Positions 6,380 to 7,577 of a stretch of DNA of 7,577 nt are shown here, one piece after another. This stretch comes from Candidatus Cloacimonadota bacterium (lineage in GTDB: Bacteria > Cloacimonadota > Cloacimonadia > Cloacimonadales > TCS61). Position numbers and translations under genes: made by a program. The DNA lies in assembly GCA_030626645.1 (NCBI GenBank), contig DAOUTP010000081.1, positions 1-7,577 on the forward strand. The letters run 5' to 3'. The notes beneath the pieces were generated by a model that saw only the letters and a program-made list of their open reading frames with translations, was not told the origin of the DNA and did no database searches. Numbering within the stretch: position 1 is the stretch's first letter; each line of letters starts with the position of its first letter.

Positions 6380-6413
6380 AAAGGGAGCTGCTTTTTGCAG
6401 TTCCCTTTTTTTT
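6380..6413 (+). terminator. Strong intrinsic terminator of the secreted-protein operon
   Basis: AAAGGGAGCTGC (6380-6391) pairs over 12 bp (one G-U) with GCAGTTCCCTTT (6397-6408) around the loop TTTTT. The distal arm runs into an uninterrupted T tract ending at 6413. It starts 21 bases after the TAA of the selenoprotein gene and closes the transcription unit. Confidence 0.92.
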
Positions 6414-6745
6414 ATTTCATTATGTAAACATTATATTATTAGTTGCAAGAAGGGAATAAAACATGCATAATATTATTAAATAAATATAATTTTGTAATGA
6501 CTGGGTTTTTACTTGTTCTGCATATTTAGATATTATCAATTCTTTTCCCACTTCTATAAAGTTCTTAGGATTTCGAGCATTCAGTATTATTTGATCACAT
6601 TATCTTTCAATGTAATGTGCATAAGAGGTAATTTCACTAAACAATCTACTTAAGTTGAATGACGAACCTGAAAAGAGAGTACTCTGTGCAATCTTAAAAG
6701 TGTTAATTATAGATTCCTTATAAGTAGGGGATAGGAGACCAGACA
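6414..6745. other. AT-rich geneless stretch
   Basis: I see no coding sequence with a plausible ribosome binding site on either strand in these 332 bases. The only structure noticed is a 7-bp inverted repeat CACATTA/TAATGTG (6596-6602 and 6613-6619) with a 10-base loop and no T tract. The last bases before 6746 (AGGAG at 6733-6737) faintly resemble the tRNA-Asp variable region, so tRNA-derived sequence may extend slightly further left. This could be decayed DNA at the right border of an insertion. Confidence 0.5.
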
Positions 6746-6771
6746 AGTCCCGTCGCTCCCGCCATTATAAA
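6746..6771 (+). repeat. 26-bp direct repeat, right copy (displaced tRNA-Asp 3' end)
   Basis: An exact copy of 199-224: the end of the T loop, the 3' T-stem and acceptor strands, discriminator G and CCA, and the start of the trailer. No 5' half of a tRNA is present, so it is a fragment. It is followed by a terminator related to, but distinct from, that of the intact gene. The simplest reading is that this is the original chromosomal 3' end of tRNA-Asp, displaced 6.5 kb by an insertion that rebuilt the gene at the left border. Confidence 0.7.
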
Positions 6772-6801
6772 GCCGATCAGTTAGCTGGTCGGCGTTTTTT
6801 T
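6772..6801 (+). terminator. Intrinsic terminator after the tRNA-Asp fragment
   Basis: GCCGATCAG (6772-6780) pairs over 9 bp (one G-U) with CTGGTCGGC (6785-6793) around TTAG, followed by a T run at 6795-6801. It shares the GCCGRTCA core of the terminators at 227 and 377 but has a different loop and arm, as expected for a homologous trailer that has diverged. It would also insulate hslO from upstream transcription. Confidence 0.85.
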
Positions 6802-6814
6802 ATTTACAAATATA

Positions 6815-6823
6815 TGTTATAAA
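6815..6823 (+). promoter_or_regulatory. Candidate extended -10 promoter of hslO
   Basis: TGTTATAAA contains the extended -10 pattern TGn followed by TATAAA (6818-6823). No good -35 hexamer is present; the corresponding positions lie in the terminator T tract. Transcription would start near 6830, leaving a leader of about 23 bases before the GTG start. Confidence 0.35.
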
Positions 6824-6852
6824 CCGAAGTGACTTAAGATGAGGAATAAATA

Positions 6853-7577
6853 GTGGATAGAATAATCAGAGGAATTACCAAAGATAAAAGTATCCGCTTC
6901 TTTGCGATCGATGCAACCAAAACCGTGCAGGAAGCTGTTACTATTCATCATTTATCAATGACTAATTCTGTAATAATGGGAAGAATGATAAGTGCAACAC
7001 TCATGATGGCTGCCGATCTGAAATCAGATAAAAATGTGATTACATTAAAGATAGATGGTGACGGTCCTGCAGGAGTTGCAATCGTTACTGCCCGTAAGAA
7101 TGGCAATGCAAAAGGGTATGCAAAGAATCCGGAAGTTGAAATCCCATTAAATGAGCATACAAAAACTTTTGATATTCAAAATGCTATCGGAAATGGAACT
7201 CTAACTATCATTAAAGATCTGGGTATGAAAAGTCCGTACATCGGGCAGATAGAATTGGAGTATGGCACAATTGCTAAAGATCTCACATTTTATTTTGCAA
7301 AGTCGGAACAGATCCCTTCCTCGGTTGGACTTGGTGTTTTGGTTATGCCGGATGGAACAATAAAACAAGCTGGTGGATTCATTATTCAAGTTTTACCGGA
7401 AACTAAGGGAGATGTAATTTCCAAGATAGAAGAGAACCTAGCAAAATTCCCTAATCTCACCGATATGATGGATATGGGACACTCTATCGAGGATATAATA
7501 TCTAAGTTCATTTTAAAAGGTTTGGAGCCTGAGGTGAAAGAAACTGCGCCTGTAAAATATCAATGTGATTGTTCAAA
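6853..7577 (+). CDS. hslO: Hsp33 redox-regulated holdase chaperone, 3' end cut by window edge
   Basis: Hsp33 is a cytosolic chaperone switched on by oxidative unfolding. The 241 visible codons cover the whole core domain. It has the family's N-terminal start (DRIIRGITKDKSIRFFAID), the hallmark DLGMKSPYIGQIEL near 121-134, and YFAKSEQIPSSVGLGVLV followed by AGGFIIQVLP at about 151-183. The first pair of zinc-binding cysteines is visible in QCDCS (Cys238, Cys240). The second CxxC pair and the stop lie beyond the window; full-length proteins are about 290 residues. The start is GTG 6853, with GAGGA (6841-6845) seven bases upstream; the second residue begins the conserved family N terminus. The gene looks ordinary in composition and probably belongs to the ancestral chromosome outside the tRNA-bounded segment. 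Confidence 0.95.
   Translation, partial: MDRIIRGITKDKSIRFFAIDATKTVQEAVTIHHLSMTNSVIMGRMISATLMMAADLKSDKNVITLKIDGDGPAGVAIVTARKNGNAKGYAKNPEVEIPLNEHTKTFDIQNAIGNGTLTIIKDLGMKSPYIGQIELEYGTIAKDLTFYFAKSEQIPSSVGLGVLVMPDGTIKQAGGFIIQVLPETKGDVISKIEENLAKFPNLTDMMDMGHSIEDIISKFILKGLEPEVKETAPVKYQCDCS

Noticed and set aside
6596..6619. CACATTA/TAATGTG inverted repeat as a terminator or operator
   Set aside because: It has only 7 AT-rich pairs, a 10-base loop, no T tract and no adjacent gene; chance is likely in AT-rich sequence.

Overview
The window is AT-rich and comes from a free-living-type bacterium. Two large secreted proteins end in the YPNPFNP / FlgD-Ig-like C-terminal domain (type A sorting-domain style). 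This is typical of the FCB superphylum, and the FN3, PKD and beta-helix architectures recall Cloacimonadota-like lineages. The phylum assignment is inference; no marker gene here proves it. The standard code is in force: all four complete ORFs end in TAA and Trp is TGG. The one in-frame TGA is therefore an exception, not a reassignment.

Layout. A tRNA-Asp(GUC) gene with its own promoter and intrinsic terminator lies at 85-254. It is followed by a jumble of tRNA-Asp 3'-end remnants (260-362) and a perfect 47-bp second copy of the tRNA tail plus terminator (363-409). That copy ends at the ribosome binding site of a small GIY-YIG nuclease gene (419-709). Next comes a TrmB-type transcriptional regulator (899-1726), whose Shine-Dalgarno sequence sits in one arm of an inverted repeat. 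Then follow two tandem secreted, sorting-domain proteins (1892-4348 and 4389-6359), 40 bp apart and closed by a strong terminator (6380-6413). A geneless stretch leads to a third fragment of the tRNA-Asp 3' end (6746-6771) with a related terminator. The window ends inside hslO (Hsp33), which begins at 6853.

Main discovery. The second secreted protein would conventionally be split into a 63-aa ORF and a 583-aa ORF by a single in-frame TGA at 4578-4580. The TGA lies exactly where the first cysteine of a thioredoxin CxxC motif belongs (FWGESW-U-GGC). The downstream part carries the rest of the thioredoxin fold, including a cis-Pro motif (VPFF). Directly after the TGA is an unusually GC-rich run of codons (GCG GCG GCG CCG) that can fold into a bacterial SECIS-like hairpin. 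The best reading is a selenoprotein: a secreted, probably surface-anchored UxxC thioredoxin fused to PKD, beta-helix and sorting domains.

Second theme. The 26-bp tRNA-Asp 3'-end repeats at 199-224 and 6746-6771 bracket everything from the GIY-YIG gene through the selenoprotein operon. This looks like a tRNA-targeted insertion, although no integrase is present. The conserved chaperone gene hslO lies just outside it.
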